A DNA stretch of 64,000 bases from Lachnospira sp. (GCA_017621205.1 JAGATQ010000051.1:64001-128000), one strand, 5' to 3'. Numbered from the stretch's first letter, positions 18,489-27,246 are shown. Notes: generated by a model not told the origin, from the letters alone. A program made the numbers and translations.

Positions 18489-19397
18489 TTATTGTGCTTC
18501 CTCTGCCACCTTACAAAGCTCTTCTAAATATTTTTTCCCAATCGAACTTAAGGGCATCTTGCGCTTTTTGACATAACCAATCCGCATCTTGCGCTTCGTT
18601 CTTAGCGGAATGGCAACATAATCACTACCGTTCAAATCCTCACATATAAGCCCGGAGCATAGCGTATAACCATTTAACCCCACCATAAGATTCAGGAGAG
18701 TGGCACGGTCATTCGCCTTAATAACCTGCTTATATTCGTATGTACTAAAAACCTCCTCTGCCAGATAAAAAGAATTATTTCTTCCCTGATCAAAGGATAA
18801 GCACGGGTAATCTTTCAAATCCTCAAGGGAAAGCCTCTTCCTCTTAGCCAGTGGATTGCCCTTCCACATATATACATAGATACCACAGGTAAACAGCTCC
18901 TGATATGCCAAATCATTGTCGCGAAGTACTTTTGCCATTGCCCCTTCATTAAAATCATCCATATATATAATACCCAAATCGCTCTTTTGCATCTTTACAT
19001 TTTCAAGAACCTCATAGGTTTTTGTCTCATGAACCGCAAATTCATAATCCTCCAGATTATATTTCTTCGTCAGATTAATAAATGCCTGCACAGCAAAGGT
19101 ATAATGCTGCATAGATACACTAAACTTCTTTTTTAGCCTATGCTTATCACTAAATCGTTCCTCAAGCAACTGGTACTGTGCCATAATTTGTCTGGCATAG
19201 CCTAAAAATTCTTCTCCATCCGCCGTAATCTCCACCCCACGGTTAGAACGAATAAATACAGCAAAACCAAGCTCCTCCTCCAACTCCTTAACGGTGCTGG
19301 AAAGTGTCGGCTGGGTAATAAAAAGCTCCTTAGCCGCCTTGTTCATTGATTTTTTCTCCGCAATACGAACAGCATAACGTAATTGTTGTAGTGTCAT
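18489..19397 (-). CDS. LysR-family transcriptional regulator
   Basis: A 302-residue LysR protein: N-terminal winged HTH (MTLQQLRYAVRIAEKKSMNK, then FITQPTLSSTVKELEEELG) and C-terminal PBP-like effector domain (residues ~90-295). Its stop is 6 bp from the convergent AraC gene. It lies downstream of and in the same direction as the O-acetylhomoserine sulfhydrylase gene with 196 bp between and its own possible promoter. A role in sulfur amino acid metabolism is plausible from the neighbour; the effector is unknown. Confidence 0.92.
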   Translation of the reverse strand: MTLQQLRYAVRIAEKKSMNKAAKELFITQPTLSSTVKELEEELGFAVFIRSNRGVEITADGEEFLGYARQIMAQYQLLEERFSDKHRLKKKFSVSMQHYTFAVQAFINLTKKYNLEDYEFAVHETKTYEVLENVKMQKSDLGIIYMDDFNEGAMAKVLRDNDLAYQELFTCGIYVYMWKGNPLAKRKRLSLEDLKDYPCLSFDQGRNNSFYLAEEVFSTYEYKQVIKANDRATLLNLMVGLNGYTLCSGLICEDLNGSDYVAIPLRTKRKMRIGYVKKRKMPLSSIGKKYLEELCKVAEEAQ

Positions 19398-19503
19398 AAT
19401 TTATCCTCTTTCCTTAATGTAAATTGATAGCTGTGCAAATAGGTATCCATTATAAAGTGAAACTCCTTTTTGCAGTTTAGTTGCTGCTTAACATCTTTCA
19501 AAC

Positions 19504-19532
19504 AGTATAACAGCTTCTATCAAAAAAATAAA
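19504..19532 (-). promoter_or_regulatory. Possible promoter of the LysR gene
   Basis: TTTATT (19532-19527) and TATACT (19509-19504) on the - strand, 17 bp apart, ~107 bp before the LysR start. Confidence 0.4.
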
Positions 19533-19593
19533 GGATTATGTGTTTTTTTATTATATTTTGCGAATAATTATCCATTAGCTATAACCAAATTAT

Positions 19594-20901
19594 CTACTGC
19601 ACTGCCCGAAATGCTTCTTCCAAATCCTCAATAATATCATCAATATTCTCTGTACCAATGGAGAGACGCACCGTATTCGGCTTAATACCCGAATTTAACA
19701 GCTCTTCCTCTGTCATCTGGGAATGGGTGGTAGATGCCGGATGAATCACCAGCGATTTCACATCTGCAACATTGGCAAGCAGGGAAAAGATTTCCAGCTG
19801 GTCAATAAAGTCCTTAGCCTTCCTGTCATCTCCTTTGATTTCAAAGGTAAAAATAGAGCCGCCCCCATTCGGAAAATATTTTTTGTATAATTCCTGCTGT
19901 TCCTTATCGTCAGATACCGATGGGTGATGCACCTTCTCCACCAGAGGATGCTGATTCAAATACTGCACAACCTTTAACGCATTTTCCACATGACGCTCCA
20001 CCCGAAGAGAGAGTGTCTCCAGACCCTGTAGGAAAATAAAGGAATGGAATGGCGAGATAGTTGCTCCGGTATCCCGCAGTAAAATCGCCCGAATCTTTGT
20101 TACATAAGCTGCTGCCCCGACCGCCTTGGTGAAGGTGATGCCGTGATAGCTTGGATTAGGCTGGCTCAACCCCGGATATTTATCCGTTGCCTCCCAATCA
20201 AATTTACCGCTGTCAATAATGACACCGCCAATGGTCGTTCCGTGCCCGCCGATAAACTTGGTAGCAGAATGTACTACGATATCCGCACCGTAGGAAATCG
20301 GACGAACCAGATACGGTGTTGCAAAGGTATTATCTACAATCAAAGGCACCTGATGCTTATGGGCAATCGCTGCAATCTTTTCGATATCGACCACATCCGA
20401 GTTCGGATTCCCCAGTGTCTCAATAAATACCAGCTTTGTATTTTCCTGAAATGCCTCCTCAATCTCCGCTTCATTAAAAATATCAACAAAGGTCGTACTG
20501 ATTCCGTAACTCTTTAAAGTATGCTCTAACAGATTGTAGGTTCCTCCATAGATATTCTTCGCAGAAACCACATGGTCTCCCGCTCCTGCAATATTTTCAA
20601 TGGCGTAGGTAACTGCTGCCGCTCCCGAAGAAACTGCCAGTGCAGCAACACCCCCCTCCAAGGCTGCAATCCGCTTCTCAAACACATCCTCCGTTGGGTT
20701 GGTTAATCTTCCATAGATATTACCCGCATCCGTTAAACCGAATCTCGCCGCCGCATGGTCGCTGTTCCTGAATACATAGGATGATGTCTGGTAAATCGGA
20801 ACCGCCCTCGCATCTGTAACTGGGTCCGGCTGCTCCTGTCCCACATGAAGCTGTAATGTTTCAAATTTTAAGTTCCTCTGTTCTCTTGTTTTCTTTGCCA
20901 T
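19594..20901 (-). CDS. metY: O-acetylhomoserine aminocarboxypropyltransferase (sulfhydrylase)
   Basis: PLP enzyme making homocysteine from O-acetyl-L-homoserine and sulfide, in the cytoplasm (direct sulfhydrylation route to methionine). 435 residues, as usual for the family. Signs: THxGQ-like LHVGQEQPDPVTDARAVPIY at the start, SSGAAAVTYAI, ENIAGAGDHVV, IETLGNPNSDV, and the PLP lysine in VVHSATKFIGGHGT. The C-terminal SLIVHPASTTHSQ segment, with GIxPxxVRLSIG, separates MetY from MetB/MetC. No S-box or T-box leader is seen upstream; an inverted repeat is (see 21019-21041). Confidence 0.94.
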   Translation of the reverse strand: MAKKTREQRNLKFETLQLHVGQEQPDPVTDARAVPIYQTSSYVFRNSDHAAARFGLTDAGNIYGRLTNPTEDVFEKRIAALEGGVAALAVSSGAAAVTYAIENIAGAGDHVVSAKNIYGGTYNLLEHTLKSYGISTTFVDIFNEAEIEEAFQENTKLVFIETLGNPNSDVVDIEKIAAIAHKHQVPLIVDNTFATPYLVRPISYGADIVVHSATKFIGGHGTTIGGVIIDSGKFDWEATDKYPGLSQPNPSYHGITFTKAVGAAAYVTKIRAILLRDTGATISPFHSFIFLQGLETLSLRVERHVENALKVVQYLNQHPLVEKVHHPSVSDDKEQQELYKKYFPNGGGSIFTFEIKGDDRKAKDFIDQLEIFSLLANVADVKSLVIHPASTTHSQMTEEELLNSGIKPNTVRLSIGTENIDDIIEDLEEAFRAVQ

Positions 20902-21018
20902 AATTTTGCCCTCCTGTTTTCTATTACTAAGATAGGTAACTATCGAATTCTTTACTTGACTAACTTAGTAATGTAATTGTTACTTTGTATGTTAACTTGT
21001 TCCTAGTATAACACTATA

Positions 21019-21041
21019 ATTCCTACAGTGTTAGTAGGAAT
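21019..21041. promoter_or_regulatory. Perfect inverted repeat upstream of metY
   Basis: ATTCCTAC (21019-21026), seven bases, GTAGGAAT (21034-21041), about 120 bp before the metY start. A second inverted repeat (TGGTTATAA 21052-21060 / TTATAACCA 21068-21076) follows. The first looks like a protein-binding dyad; the second may be a weak terminator for the convergent-side 21114 gene. Confidence 0.4.
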
Positions 21042-21113
21042 AAGTTTTATCTGGTTATAAAGTATTTTTATAACCAAACAGGACTTTTTTACATTAGGGC
21101 ATAAATACCTAAC

Positions 21114-22439
21114 TTAATCTTCACTCAACTTGCAAATCCGCTCAAAACACTGCTTTACCTCCCCTCCCACACTTTCCTCATCATCTTCTCCATACATGCT
21201 GGCAATCTCCTTCTCCATCAACGCCCTATCCCTTACCGTTCCAGAAACTCCTGCTTCCTTTAGCTGCTCAACATAATATAATACAAAGCCCCATTCTGCT
21301 GTTCCCTCAAAAATTGTAGATGTCTCTGCATCCAATTCCGCTCTGGAAAGATTCATTTTCACCTGTTTTCCATTTTTCATTGACAATAAAAATATATTAT
21401 TTTTGACAAACCCAAGCTTTTTTTCAACATATAGCTCATATTCCTTAACATCCTCAACAGAATACTCCGTTTTGTGAAAAATATGCTGTACGACAACCGA
21501 TTTCTCATAAAATATAGTGCCATTGCTATCTGCTGCCACAGAAATTACAAGTGCCAAAAAGACAAATAAAATACTACCTTTCCATGTACTTGCCAATCGT
21601 TCCTCTCTAAAATCCTCCAAGACCTTGCCTATTCCAACACATGTTATCATCATCGCTGCCAACTTACCATAAGAGGCATCCACCATCATCATTTCTTCTG
21701 TTCCTGCCAATGCATAATAGAGTATATAATGAATGATACCATATAATATACAACTCAGGAGACCGATTCCAGCACCGATTAACGCCGTACTCTGCCAGCT
21801 TTTCAGTTTTATTTTCCCCAAAGTCTTCCCTAGATTCTTCCTCGCTCCCTGATACAAGCTTGTGGTACTGTATATTTTTAAGTATCGAACCGGACAATAG
21901 GAAACCAGCCAGCTAAACAAAACAACGGCAAGCACTGTCACAATATATCTTCCCCAATCCACCTGATATTCAAAGAGTACATGCGGGAACGCATTATCCC
22001 TTGTGAAAACGTGTATTCCCAGCAAATGAATCAAAAGAGTAGTAAAAAAAATTCCTCTCCTCCATGGCAATAACTTTCGCCGCACATATTTCCCATATAC
22101 CTCTCTGGAAAAGGGAAGAAACTCCGTGACACATCCAACCGGTTCCATTACTGTCCCTGAAACACTCTGCTTACAATAATAGGAGCATCCAAATAGCATA
22201 CCAAACATAGCCGAAAAAACGAGACTTACACTTACCATAATTCCAAGGAAAAAACCATCCATCAGGTTAATCCTCAAATAGTCCGTCACAGACGCCATAA
22301 AAAGCAGGAAGACAAAATAGGCGGAAAATATAGAGCGGTAACCTTTTCGTGCTATGTTTTTTTCTTCCTCAAGTTCTCTGGCAAACTGCTCCTCCAAGAC
22401 TGGTTCTAGCTTGTTATTTATTGCTTCTCTTTTTTTCAT
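21114..22439 (-). CDS. Multi-pass membrane protein of a ytr-like ABC operon
   Basis: A 441-residue protein with about six hydrophobic helices between residues ~35 and ~290 (for example FSAYFVFLLFMASV, IVTVLAVVLFSWLV, LIGAGIGLLSCILYGII) and a charged cytoplasmic C-terminal domain (residues ~300-441). I do not recognise a named domain; length and context suggest the permease part of an ABC transporter or its accessory subunit. It follows the 231-residue ATPase gene and is the last gene in the operon. The N-terminal 30 residues are strongly charged (EEQFARELEEEKNIARKG). Confidence 0.7.
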   Translation of the reverse strand: MKKREAINNKLEPVLEEQFARELEEEKNIARKGYRSIFSAYFVFLLFMASVTDYLRINLMDGFFLGIMVSVSLVFSAMFGMLFGCSYYCKQSVSGTVMEPVGCVTEFLPFSREVYGKYVRRKLLPWRRGIFFTTLLIHLLGIHVFTRDNAFPHVLFEYQVDWGRYIVTVLAVVLFSWLVSYCPVRYLKIYSTTSLYQGARKNLGKTLGKIKLKSWQSTALIGAGIGLLSCILYGIIHYILYYALAGTEEMMMVDASYGKLAAMMITCVGIGKVLEDFREERLASTWKGSILFVFLALVISVAADSNGTIFYEKSVVVQHIFHKTEYSVEDVKEYELYVEKKLGFVKNNIFLLSMKNGKQVKMNLSRAELDAETSTIFEGTAEWGFVLYYVEQLKEAGVSGTVRDRALMEKEIASMYGEDDEESVGGEVKQCFERICKLSED

Positions 22440-22501
22440 ATAACTTCACCTCTCTAAATTTAGTCTATCAGGCGTATACAAAACACATCGTCGCCAGACT
22501 C

Positions 22502-23197
22502 TTATGCATAATACTCTTCCCTGCTCGAAAACTTTACCAGCCTGCCCTGCTCCATTACCCCTACAAAATCCATAACATCTTCTATATCACTTACGATGTG
22601 GGAGGACATAATAATGGAAATCCCCTTTATAATCTGTTCCTGCAACATCTCCATCAGCTTCACCCGTACCACCGGGTCCATGTTTGCTGTTGGCTCATCC
22701 AGCAATAACAGCTTCGGCTGTCTTGCCATGGCACAGGCAAGCTTTAGCTTCATCTGGCTTCCTTCTGACAAGTGTTCTCCCACATTCACCAAATCCCGCT
22801 CAGAAAAATCAAGCCGTGACAGGTATTCCTTAAGCAATTGTTTATCAAATGACGGAAAAAATACGCTCTGTCTTTCAATATGCTCCTTCACTGTTCCATA
22901 GCGAAACATTCCATTTTCTGCCTCCACATAGGCAACCTCCTGCTTATAACAGGTTTCAACAGGAGAACATACCGCTAAGCTCTCCTCATCTCTAAGGCAC
23001 ACTGCTCCTCCGTCCGGCTCAAGCACCCCGCCAAGCATTCTTAACAGTGTCGATTTCCCAGAACCATTTTTACCAAGCAGTCCCATAAAATATCCCTGCT
23101 CCAAGGAAAAGCTTACATCCTTTACCGAAAATGTCTTTGCCCTTCTTATCCTCCATCCCGAAGCAAGTGTTACATAAAGATTGTTCACCTCAATCAT
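22502..23197 (-). CDS. ABC transporter ATP-binding protein
   Basis: A 231-residue ATPase. Start MIEVNNLYVTL is chosen: it has GGGAGGGAG upstream and overlaps the GntR stop as ATGA. Walker A GKNGSGKST, signature LSEGSQMKLKLA, Walker B LLLLDEPTANMD and H-switch SSHIVSDIED are all present, so it should be active. It belongs to the drug/peptide export type. Its partner permease is most likely the following membrane protein. Confidence 0.92.
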   Translation of the reverse strand: MIEVNNLYVTLASGWRIRRAKTFSVKDVSFSLEQGYFMGLLGKNGSGKSTLLRMLGGVLEPDGGAVCLRDEESLAVCSPVETCYKQEVAYVEAENGMFRYGTVKEHIERQSVFFPSFDKQLLKEYLSRLDFSERDLVNVGEHLSEGSQMKLKLACAMARQPKLLLLDEPTANMDPVVRVKLMEMLQEQIIKGISIIMSSHIVSDIEDVMDFVGVMEQGRLVKFSSREEYYA

Positions 23198-23571
23198 ATA
23201 TCTCCCTCCCACAATAGCTCTACAAGCTCCTTCACGTCCTCCTTGGAAAGCCCCGCCTTCCTGCACTTTAAAAGCATACCGGAAAGCTCCTGTTCCACTC
23301 CCTGTACCTCTTTTTCAGCAAGATACTCCAAATCGGGATTATCTACAAAAAATCCCTTGCCCGGCACGGAATATACCATTCCCTCCTGCTCAAGCTCCTC
23401 GTATGCCCGTTTTGTAGTAATCACACTTATTTTTAAATCTGCTGCCAGACTTCGGATAGAAGGAAGACCTTCCCCCTCCTTTAAGCCCCCTTTGATTATC
23501 TCTTCCTTTAATTGCTTTACAATCTGCTCATAGATGGGGACACCGCTTTTTGATTCAATCCGTAAATTCAT
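23194..23571 (-). CDS. GntR-family regulator, YtrA subfamily
   Basis: A 125-residue YtrA-type regulator. The N-terminal winged HTH is complete (SGVPIYEQIVKQLKEEI, LPSIRSLAADLKISVITTKR); the C-terminal part is only ~50 residues, as is typical of this subfamily. In Bacillus ytr operons the regulator is the first gene and responds to lantibiotics or cell-wall stress; here it is third, between two ABC units, and translationally coupled to the next ATPase gene. It may bind a site upstream of 25295. Confidence 0.92.
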   Translation of the reverse strand: MNLRIESKSGVPIYEQIVKQLKEEIIKGGLKEGEGLPSIRSLAADLKISVITTKRAYEELEQEGMVYSVPGKGFFVDNPDLEYLAEKEVQGVEQELSGMLLKCRKAGLSKEDVKELVELLWEGDI

Positions 23572-23583
23572 ATCTTTCCCCCT

Positions 23584-24351
23584 CTACTCATAATCTGCCA
23601 CTAAAAGCTGCTTAGAACACTTGTAAATTACCCATGGGGACAGCATCCAGCCAAGCAGTACCAGAAAGATTAAGAAAAAAGCAGCAATTCCCTTAATCAA
23701 CCTTGGAATCAGTTCTACCCCCACCATATAACTGGCACAAAGAACCATTGTCAGGCCAATGGCAAGCCAGCTTAAAAATATTGCTGTCTTTGCAAAGCCT
23801 CCTATCCGCAGAGAGATTGGTGTATTCGTTCCCCACTTCACCTGACAGTTTCTTGCATAAAGGCATATTTTTTGCTGAAATACAAATAAAAACAATCCTA
23901 TGGAAACGATACATGCCAATAACAGATACTTTAATAACGCCGTCCCGCTCATTACTGCATCTGCCATATAGCCTACATTATTCCTGTACTCCATATAGCG
24001 TTCGTTATACACATACTTCATTCCAATATAACAGTTGACATAGCCGAACAGGTTCACCACACCGTAAAACAATGCTGCGATTCCCGCCCGGATAATATAA
24101 TACCATTTCAGCCTTTCTCTGGAAACCGGAAGGATATATTGAATATGGGGCAGATGGTACAGCTGCCTTTCATCCGTCTCCGTATTAAGAGATGTCCCTT
24201 GAGCTGTCAATAATGGAAATAAAAACAGATAAGGAAAGGGCAGGAAGAATCCCAACACCAGTGTTGCCGCTACTGCCAAACATTTGATTAAGAGTTTTCC
24301 CTTACTTTTCTTTTGTTCTAACAGCATATCTAATATAATGATTTTTAACAT
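23584..24351 (-). CDS. ABC transporter permease-like membrane protein
   Basis: A 255-residue membrane protein with about six helices (LLIKCLAVAATLVLGFFLPF, YLLLACIVSIGLFLFVF, TAIFLSWLAIGLTMVLCASY, IAAFFLIFLVLLGWML). It starts seven bases inside the end of the upstream ATPase gene (overlap 24345-24351), which points to translational coupling and a shared complex. No conserved catalytic residues; annotated from context as ABC-2-like permease. Confidence 0.7.
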   Translation of the reverse strand: MLKIIILDMLLEQKKSKGKLLIKCLAVAATLVLGFFLPFPYLFLFPLLTAQGTSLNTETDERQLYHLPHIQYILPVSRERLKWYYIIRAGIAALFYGVVNLFGYVNCYIGMKYVYNERYMEYRNNVGYMADAVMSGTALLKYLLLACIVSIGLFLFVFQQKICLYARNCQVKWGTNTPISLRIGGFAKTAIFLSWLAIGLTMVLCASYMVGVELIPRLIKGIAAFFLIFLVLLGWMLSPWVIYKCSKQLLVADYE

Positions 24352-25295
24352 CTTTCCTTCCCCTCACTTTCCATTTCATATCTGCCTGCATCCACATAGT
24401 ACATCAGCTCCTTTAAAAACACCTGTCTGCCGTAAGACTTGAGATTATCGGGAAGCTCTCTTAGTGGTATATTCAGCAGATATTCCTGATGCACCTCATT
24501 ACAACGGCTTGCTACAATCCACTGCTTACAGGAAGCTACCTTATCCTCCGGCAGTTCCAGCAGACAAAAGGAATCCTTAAGCTCCTCCACAGAACCATAA
24601 TAATATTGCTCTGATACAGACTCGTTACTCCCCTGCCTGAGCCACAGCACATAATCACAAAGCTGCTCCAACTCCTCTACCAGGTGGCTGACGAGTATCA
24701 TATATTTATCTCCCGAAGACATTATCTGCCGAAGCTCCTGATAAAAATCCGCCCGAAATTCCACATCCAGATTGGCTGCCGGCTCATCCAGCAAGTAAAG
24801 CTTCGCCTCGTAAGACCTTGCAAATGCAAGCTGCTGCCTGATTTGCTGTCCCCTTGACAGCTTTCCGATGCGATATTCCTTAGGGACTTCATACTTTTCA
24901 AGGTAAGCAAGATACTGCTCCATTAAAAAGCCCTCATAATAGCGTCCGTAAAGTGCTCCCACTTCCATGGCTGTAAGCTGTAAATCAAATGGAGTCTCTG
25001 ACAAAACATAGGCAAGCTTAGCCTTATATGCCGTTTCCTGTTCTCTAAGAGAGCACTCCCCTAACAAAACATCTCCTGCGCAACGCTTTAGATTCTCCCT
25101 CTGCATCGTATGCAGTGCATGCTCATCGTATGGGTCATACAGTAGATAGCTACCAAGCAAAACCCGAAGCAACGTGCTTTTTCCACAGCCATTTCTCCCA
25201 ATTACACCTAGAATATAACCCGGCTCCAGCGTAAAGCTCACGTCCTTTAGAGTGAAGCTGCCAATATATTTAGTGATGTTACTGCATGTTAACAT
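24345..25295 (-). CDS. ABC transporter ATP-binding protein with C-terminal extension
   Basis: A 316-residue ATPase and first gene of the five-gene operon. Walker A GRNGCGKST, signature LSRGQQIRQQLAFA, Walker B LYLLDEPAANLD and SHLVEEL switch are intact. Between Walker A and the signature is a short insert around YDPYDEHALHTM. The C-terminal ~85 residues extend past the usual fold, as in bacitracin/lantibiotic-type exporters. A family 1 repeat ends 32 bp before its start. Confidence 0.92.
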   Translation of the reverse strand: MLTCSNITKYIGSFTLKDVSFTLEPGYILGVIGRNGCGKSTLLRVLLGSYLLYDPYDEHALHTMQRENLKRCAGDVLLGECSLREQETAYKAKLAYVLSETPFDLQLTAMEVGALYGRYYEGFLMEQYLAYLEKYEVPKEYRIGKLSRGQQIRQQLAFARSYEAKLYLLDEPAANLDVEFRADFYQELRQIMSSGDKYMILVSHLVEELEQLCDYVLWLRQGSNESVSEQYYYGSVEELKDSFCLLELPEDKVASCKQWIVASRCNEVHQEYLLNIPLRELPDNLKSYGRQVFLKELMYYVDAGRYEMESEGKERC

Positions 25296-25327
25296 GGTAA
25301 GGACTCCTTTCTTGATTGTCTTAGTAT

Positions 25328-25478
25328 TAGGTAATTATGGAACAATACATTACTGACACGATAGTCATAATATTATATAAATTTACTTCGTTGTCCGAGC
25401 ATAGCTCGGTACAAAGGCGTAAATTTATATAATATTATGACTATCTGCCTAGGCAATTACAGGTTTCACAATTATCGA
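25328..25478 (-). repeat. Family 1 palindromic element, copy 4 (upstream of ABC operon)
   Basis: Ends taggtaattatggaac / gtttcacaattatcga. The stem GATAGTCATAATATTATATA... is perfect over 26 bp, with a CCGAG-catag-CTCGG cap. Sense strand equals the operon strand. Confidence 0.88.
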
Positions 25479-25482
25479 ATAT

Positions 25483-25683
25483 GATGCCAGGGTCAAAAGG
25501 TCAATATGCCGTTCATGCTTGCATGATAAGGCATTTGAACTTGGAACCCGCCAAACATGAGAAAGGAGCAATTTACGCAGTAAATTAGCGGATTTCAAAT
25601 GTTTGCAGGATTGCAGGAGTTGTGAAACAACGGAGCAATCCGTGGCATCCATTGGAGGCAAAATACCTTTTGACCCCAACATC
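25483..25683. repeat. Structured palindromic element (family 3), single copy here
   Basis: A ~200-bp unit closed by GGTCAAAAGGT (25491-25501) / ACCTTTTGACC (25665-25675), 11 bp perfect. Inside are hairpins: CATGCTTGCATG near 25513; AATTTAC-gca-GTAAATT (25570-25586); and a nested perfect GGATTGC/GCAATCC (25608-25641) with inner GTTGT-gaa-ACAAC. The pattern suggests a folded RNA or ssDNA element. From memory, similar sequences are abundant in Lachnospiraceae genomes; unverified. An open - strand frame across it (25449-25682) is probably incidental. Confidence 0.5.
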
Positions 25684-25810
25684 CTAATATCTTAGTATAC
25701 TTTTCCATTTGTTTATATACAGTATATACAGATATATACGCAATGTCAAGAAAAAAATGAAAAGACATAACTGCCTTTTCATTTCCACCAGTACCATACT
25801 ATATTACAAC

Positions 25811-26488
25811 TTAATTTATTTCTATCAACACCTTCTCCCGGTCAATAACCAACTCGTCCTCTGTAACCCTACAGCCAAGACAAAGCACCTGAACCCCCGC
25901 CCCCACCGCTTCCTGCAATGCCTCTCCAAATTCCTTGTGCATTACCGTGTTGGGACGAACCTCATCGACTCCCTCCATCTGGATGACAAAAGCAGCTATG
26001 CAGTGATAGCCCTCCCCTGCCGCCTTTCTAAGCTCCCGCAAATGCTTTACGCCACGCTCGGTCGGTGCATCTGGAAAATATCCGATGCCATTCCTCTCTA
26101 ATGTACACCCCTTCACCTCCATCAAAAAGCGTTCTTCTCCCCGTTCCATATAAAAATCCAGTCTGGAATCACCATACGTATATTCCGGCTTGACAAGGGT
26201 GTAATCCTTAGTAAGAAGCCATTCCTTCACCACCTTATTCGGTGCCTGGGAATCAATATTTACCAAGCCCAGACCTTCCTTATATACCCCAATCAAATCA
26301 TGCTTCGTCTTACGGTTTTTATTATCCGACATCTCCAGAATAACCTCTGCCCCCGGCAATAGCAATTCCTTTAACCTGCCAGTATTCTTTACATGCACGG
26401 TTTCAAGGACATTCCCCACATAAACCTGGGCAATGAATCGGTTCGCCCGGTCATGGAAATGGCCGGTAATCACTTTGTTATATTTCAT
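25811..26488 (-). CDS. sfsA: SfsA family DNA/RNA nuclease-like protein
   Basis: Sugar fermentation stimulation protein A homologue, 225 residues. Start MKYNKVITGHF has GGAGG five bases upstream; the open frame further upstream is not needed. Family marks: RANRFIAQV, VHVKNTGRLKELLLPGAEV, RLDFYMERGEERFLMEVKGCTLE (PD-(D/E)XK-like core) and FPDAPTERGVKHLRELRKAA, all strongly conserved in SfsA. E. coli SfsA was named for effects on maltose genes; its nuclease-like fold suggests a nucleic acid role. Single gene. Confidence 0.93.
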   Translation of the reverse strand: MKYNKVITGHFHDRANRFIAQVYVGNVLETVHVKNTGRLKELLLPGAEVILEMSDNKNRKTKHDLIGVYKEGLGLVNIDSQAPNKVVKEWLLTKDYTLVKPEYTYGDSRLDFYMERGEERFLMEVKGCTLERNGIGYFPDAPTERGVKHLRELRKAAGEGYHCIAAFVIQMEGVDEVRPNTVMHKEFGEALQEAVGAGVQVLCLGCRVTEDELVIDREKVLIEIN

Positions 26489-26510
26489 TCTTCCTCCATA
26501 CTGATTGTAG

Positions 26511-26612
26511 TGTTCAGTTGATATTTCTTTTATCGTCGCTGTCATGGCAGGTGTGATTAGCCATCTTGTCTGCAAATGGTTAGACAGAAAAGACAACAAG
26601 GACAACAACTAG
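26511..26612 (+). pseudogene. Possible remnant of a small hydrophobic peptide gene
   Basis: The frame from 26511 reads a short hydrophobic segment (SVDISFIVAVMAGVISHLV) then CKWLDRKDNKDNN and stop. From memory this hydrophobic-helix plus CKWLDR pattern occurs in many very short Clostridia proteins, which look like type I toxins. Here no ATG precedes the helix (first ATG at 26544 would give only 22 residues) and no Shine-Dalgarno site is seen, so it may be decayed. A strong hairpin follows at 26653. Confidence 0.3.
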
Positions 26613-26652
26613 CCTGGTGGGTGCTTTGCCACTATAAAAAGAAAAGAAGAGT

Positions 26653-26690
26653 CCCCGAATTGTACGGCAATACAATTCGGGGATTCATTC
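26653..26690. terminator. Strong hairpin terminator
   Basis: CCCCGAATTGTA (26653-26664) pairs perfectly with TACAATTCGGGG (26671-26682). On the - side it is followed by CTCTTCTTTTCTTTT, making it the likely terminator of the 26814 gene; on the + side the T-tract is weak. Confidence 0.65.
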
Positions 26691-26813
26691 CTTCGTCCAC
26701 ATGGACTTATCGTTTCTTTTAGCCTACTGGCATTATAGCATATGCAGATTTTGATTGCAATATACAAATCTCTTAAGTTTCCGCAGTCTTATGCACAATT
26801 TTCAAAATATATA

Positions 26814-27071
26814 TTACAATCCCTTATGCTTCCTAACCGCAGCCGCCAGCAAATACTCTATCTGGCTGTTAATGGAGCGAAAATCTTCCTCCGCCCACAC
26901 TGCCAAATCGTTCCAAAGTGAAGGAGCCAGACGAAGCAGAACCTGCTTTTTGCTTTTCTCCTTCTCCTTCAGCTTCTTCTCCCTAGCCTTAATCTCCGCT
27001 TCCTGCTCCTCAAGGCGTTTTTGCCGCTCCTTTAACTCTTTCTCCTTCTCATCAAGGTTCTTCTCGTCCAT
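26814..27071 (-). CDS. Coiled-coil plus Arc/RHH-type DNA-binding protein
   Basis: An 85-residue protein. Residues 1-40 are a highly charged Lys/Glu coiled coil (EKEKELKERQKRLEEQEAE). Residues ~42-85 match an Arc-like ribbon-helix-helix: KKQVLLRLAPSLWNDLAVWA, then SINSQIEYLLAAAVRKH. Such proteins dimerise and bind DNA. It lies downstream of the SPFH gene with a family 1 element in between. It could regulate that pair or be the DNA-binding half of an unknown module. Confidence 0.8.
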   Translation of the reverse strand: MDEKNLDEKEKELKERQKRLEEQEAEIKAREKKLKEKEKSKKQVLLRLAPSLWNDLAVWAEEDFRSINSQIEYLLAAAVRKHKGL

Positions 27072-27096
27072 GCTCCACCACCTTGTTTATTATTAC

Positions 27097-27246
27097 TAGA
27101 TATTTGCGAAACTCACAGCCGTTAGGTAGATAGTCATAATGCTATGTAAATGAGTGCCTTTGTACCTTGCGTAGCAAGGGCAACGAAACGAATTTACATA
27201 GTATTATGACTATCGTATCAGTAACATAACATTTCGCAAACATCTA
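27097..27246 (+). repeat. Family 1 palindromic element, copy 5 (between SPFH and RHH genes)
   Basis: Ends tagatatttgcgaaac / atttcgcaaacatcta. Stem GATAGTCATAATGCTATGTA with one G-T position in the second arm; cap CTTGCGTAGCAAG. It is 25 bp from the RHH start. It is the only copy whose orientation is opposite to the adjacent gene. Confidence 0.85.

Noticed and set aside
20902-21113. SAM (S-box) riboswitch or T-box upstream of metY
   Set aside because: The conserved core elements are not found and the leader is too short.
25449-25682. 77-codon open frame on the - strand
   Set aside because: It runs through the structured family 3 element and a family 1 end, lacks a ribosome site and shows no protein-like features.
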